64,000 nt of DNA from Clostridium sp. UBA1056. Its GTDB lineage: Bacteria; Bacillota; Clostridia; Clostridiales; Clostridiaceae. Shown here one piece after another: positions 61,397-64,000 of the stretch. Numbering within the stretch: the stretch's first letter is position 1; each line of letters opens with the position of its first letter. Both the position numbers and the translations under genes were made by a program. The stretch covers positions 114,195-178,194 of the forward strand of contig DCDL01000024.1 of the NCBI GenBank assembly GCA_002316385.1, written 5' to 3'. A model generated the notes under the pieces. That model searched no databases and had not been told where the DNA came from. It worked only from the letters and a program-made list of their open reading frames with translations.

Positions 61397-63682
61397 ATGG
61401 GATTTGAAATAGAGAAAAAAGCAGTTATAGAAAGATCATTGGATGATGACATAACTTTTGATTTAGCATCTGTAAATACTCAAGATGAAGATAACATATT
61501 AGACATAATGAATTTCAGCAATGTATTAAATGTGTCTGCTAATCCAAGCGACTTATTATATGGAGATTACTTCACTAATAAATATAATAACTTTTCTGAT
61601 TTAGGAGCATGGCATGGATATTATTTACCTAAAAAGGATGTCAAGAACCTTTATGGAAGTTTTGCAGGACCTGTAATTATAGCAGAAGAATATCCAGTTA
61701 ATTTAGGTGATACTATAAGTAAAGTTAAAATTACAAATTTGGATAATGGACAAGTCTATGATTTAACTAAAGGGGAAATATCATTTCATTATTATCCAGG
61801 TAAATTAGTGCAAGTATATAAGTTAGCAGATTTAAATTTAACATTAGAATTAATATTTGTAACTAATAGAAGTGCATTAATTCAAACTAAGATAGAGAAT
61901 AATACTAATGTCAATTTAAGAGTTAATTTAAAGTGGGTAGGAAACATATTTAATCAATTTAAGGAAACAGAAACAGGAGCAATACATGAGTTAGGACAAA
62001 CTTTACAGGTCACTAAAGGTGGGGTTCAAGTTAACTTTTCAAGGTTAAGATGTGCTTCAAGATATTTTTTTACTGAGGAGACTAAGTTTGTAGTAAATTA
62101 CGAAGGTAATGTTGAAACTGAAGTAAAAGGAAACTCTTATACAACTAAACTTAACGATGTAGTAACTATAGGTGCAAGAGATGCATTTATAACTTATTCA
62201 ACGCAAACATATACCTTTACTGAAGAGGAGTTAAAGATAGAGCAGGCTAAGCTTCAAGATTTAATAGTAAATCCAGAAGAGTGTTTTACTAAAAGTAATA
62301 TTCGTTGGCAAGGATATTTAAATAAAACTTTTGCTAATGGTAAAGAGGAAGTAAAAACAACCTATAGGAATACTGTTGTAAAGGCTATTGAAACATTAAT
62401 AACTAATTGGAGAAGTACAGCAGGAGATTTATTACATGATGGTGTAGTACCGTCAATGTCCTATAAATGGTTCATAGGAATGTGGGCTTGGGATTCATGG
62501 AAGCAGGCAGTTGCCACAGCTAGATTTCATGGAGAATTAGCTAAGGATAATATAAGAGCTTTATTTGATTATCAGATAACAAAAGAGGATGAAGTAAGAC
62601 CACAAGATGCTGGCGCTATAATAGATGCTATATTCTACAACAAAGATGGCACTAGAGGTGGGTATGGTGAAAACTGGAATGAAAGAAACTCAAAGCCGCC
62701 GTTAGCAGCTTGGGCTGTTTGGAATGTTTATAAAGCTACAGGAGACGAGTCATTCTTAGAAGAAATGTATTCTAAACTAGTTGCTTACCATAATTGGTGG
62801 TACATTAACAGAGACCATGATAAAAATGGTATAGCTGAATATGGTGGAATGGTACATGAGGCTAACAATAGCAAAGAAGAAATCATCTTAGCAGCAGCTT
62901 GGGAAAGTGGAATGGATAATGCACCAAGATTTGATGTAAAAGGATATGGTGAAGAGGATACTGGAGTAGATGTATTTGAAAATAAGGATAATCAAGGAAA
63001 GCTTTTAGGATACTCTATAAATCAAGAATCTGTAGATTTAAATGCCTATCTTTATGCTGAAAAAGGATTCTTAAAGTCGATTGCTGAAGTATTAGGAAAT
63101 ACAGTAGATGCCAATAAGTATGAAAAGGAAGCTGAATATGTTAGAAAATATGTTAGGGATAACATGTTTGATAAAGAAACAGGCTTCTTCTATGATTTAC
63201 AAATAAACGCAGATGGTTTAAAGAAGAAATTGTTAGTAAATAGAGGTAAGGGACCAGAAGGATGGATACCATTATGGGCTAAGATGGTAACGGAAGAAGA
63301 AGCAAAGCAAGTTATAGCTAATATGCTTGATAAAGATAAATTTAATACCATGATGCCCCTTGGAACAGCCGCTAAGGATAGTCTAGGCTTTGATGAAAGT
63401 AAATACTGGAGAGGGCCTGTTTGGTTAGATCAGGCTTTTTATGGAGTTGAAGCCTTACAAAACTATGGATATTATGATGAAGCAGTAGAAATGGTAGAAA
63501 AGATGTTTCATAATGCAGAAGGATTAATGGGAGATGGTGCTATAAGAGAAAATTATAACCCATTAACAGGGGAAGGTTTACACACTAAGAACTTCAGCTG
63601 GTCTGCATCAGCATATTACTTAATGTATCAAAATATACTAGCTGGGCGATCAACAACTTCACAAGAAGGAATGAAAATTTAA
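61397..63682 (+). CDS. GH63-type alpha-glucosidase-like glycoside hydrolase (MGH1 domain)
   Basis: 761 residues. An N-terminal beta-sandwich (about 1-300) leads to an (alpha/alpha)6 barrel with MWAWDSWKQAVATARFHGEL, GAIIDAIFYN, WNERNSKPPLAAWAVW, AAWESGMDNAPRFD and YWRGPVWLDQAFYG. These match the GH63/MGH1 group (YgjK-like), which hydrolyses alpha-glucosidic links; Asp of WAWDSW is the expected acid. No signal peptide, so it acts inside the cell on an oligosaccharide of unknown type. AAGGAGG precedes the ATG. Confidence 0.9.
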   Translation: MGFEIEKKAVIERSLDDDITFDLASVNTQDEDNILDIMNFSNVLNVSANPSDLLYGDYFTNKYNNFSDLGAWHGYYLPKKDVKNLYGSFAGPVIIAEEYPVNLGDTISKVKITNLDNGQVYDLTKGEISFHYYPGKLVQVYKLADLNLTLELIFVTNRSALIQTKIENNTNVNLRVNLKWVGNIFNQFKETETGAIHELGQTLQVTKGGVQVNFSRLRCASRYFFTEETKFVVNYEGNVETEVKGNSYTTKLNDVVTIGARDAFITYSTQTYTFTEEELKIEQAKLQDLIVNPEECFTKSNIRWQGYLNKTFANGKEEVKTTYRNTVVKAIETLITNWRSTAGDLLHDGVVPSMSYKWFIGMWAWDSWKQAVATARFHGELAKDNIRALFDYQITKEDEVRPQDAGAIIDAIFYNKDGTRGGYGENWNERNSKPPLAAWAVWNVYKATGDESFLEEMYSKLVAYHNWWYINRDHDKNGIAEYGGMVHEANNSKEEIILAAAWESGMDNAPRFDVKGYGEEDTGVDVFENKDNQGKLLGYSINQESVDLNAYLYAEKGFLKSIAEVLGNTVDANKYEKEAEYVRKYVRDNMFDKETGFFYDLQINADGLKKKLLVNRGKGPEGWIPLWAKMVTEEEAKQVIANMLDKDKFNTMMPLGTAAKDSLGFDESKYWRGPVWLDQAFYGVEALQNYGYYDEAVEMVEKMFHNAEGLMGDGAIRENYNPLTGEGLHTKNFSWSASAYYLMYQNILAGRSTTSQEGMKI

Positions 63683-63945
63683 AGTGATCATATGACATTA
63701 TGATAAAAAAGAAAATATATCTTTCAAATCTATTTTCACTTTTAAGGTTTTATCTAAAAGAAAAGTTTTATCTCCCTCAATTGAATCACATATTATTTAA
63801 ACATATCAATAAGTAATATGTAGATTCTAAAATAATTGGAAAGAAAAAATAAAAGTAAATAAAACTTAAAGTAGATTCTTTATTATTAAATTTCACCACA
63901 ATTTCAATAAACAAATCAACTAGTTACTATTTTAATATTAACTAG

Positions 63946-63986
63946 TTCTATAGGCAACTATGTAATAGTTGCCTATAGAAAATTTT
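63946..63986. terminator. Strong hairpin near the right edge
   Basis: TTCTATAGGCAACTA (63946-63960) pairs with TAGTTGCCTATAGAA (63966-63980), 15 perfect pairs, loop TGTAA, followed by AATTTTAAAA. It probably ends the GH63 transcript or a converging one. Nothing else was seen in 63683-63945. Confidence 0.75.
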
Positions 63987-64000
63987 AAAAAGTTAAATAG

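Overview
The window looks like chromosome of a low-GC Firmicute, most likely Clostridium sensu stricto. Base composition is strongly AT-rich, Shine-Dalgarno sites are strong GGAGG types, MiaB, MutS, MutL and MiaA are clostridial in type, and an [FeFe]-hydrogenase and a citrate-fermentation cluster are present. The genus is inferred from gene content; no 16S rRNA gene and no tRNA gene was seen.

Positions 1 to about 17.9 kb are the late half of a siphovirus-type prophage, entered in mid-operon (terminase and portal lie off the left edge). In order: a MuF/SPP1-gp7-like head protein with a C-terminal toxin-like domain and an overlapping small gene that may encode its immunity protein; small cargo genes separated by terminator-like hairpins, including a likely Tad1 anti-Thoeris/anti-CBASS sponge; scaffold, major capsid, connector, completion and tail-tube genes; a tail assembly chaperone with a clear programmed -1 frameshift site; tape measure; tail-tip proteins ending in an S74-type chaperone domain; then XhlA-like protein, holin and amidase.

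From 17.9 to 21.6 kb is the right flank of the prophage. It holds a two-gene operon of unknown function (soluble DUF6731-like protein plus four-helix membrane protein) behind a palindromic control region, about 1 kb of stacked hairpins, and several tiny hydrophobic peptides resembling type I toxins. One of these is frameshifted by an exact 10-bp tandem duplication. This flank and the MuF/Tad1 cargo block are the most interesting parts of the window.

From 21.7 to 43 kb is ordinary core chromosome: miaB, mutS, mutL, miaA, a YnbB-like PLP enzyme, lexA (reverse strand, with an SOS box over its promoter), a DEAD-box helicase, a small kinase-like protein, a cyclophilin lipoprotein, membrane and phospholipase-like proteins, a flavin oxidoreductase behind a FabT-like palindrome, a DUF1846 protein, a MATE exporter, an asparaginase, cutC and a polysaccharide deacetylase.

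From 43.7 to 52 kb is a citrate-fermentation cluster: GntR/FCD regulator, citD, citE, citF, a 2-hydroxycarboxylate transporter, a small membrane protein, citC and a citX-citG fusion. Citrate is imported, cleaved by the CitDEF lyase to acetate and oxaloacetate, and CitC with CitXG make and acetylate the CitD prosthetic group. From 52.2 to 56.5 kb is a likely electron-bifurcating [FeFe]-hydrogenase operon (HydC-, HydB- and HydA-like) with a separate small 2Fe-2S protein, which would dispose of reducing equivalents. The remainder carries an acidic protein of unknown function, htpG, an MTA/SAH nucleosidase, a family-6 uracil/hypoxanthine-DNA glycosylase and a GH63-type glycosidase. No CRISPR array or insertion sequence was seen.
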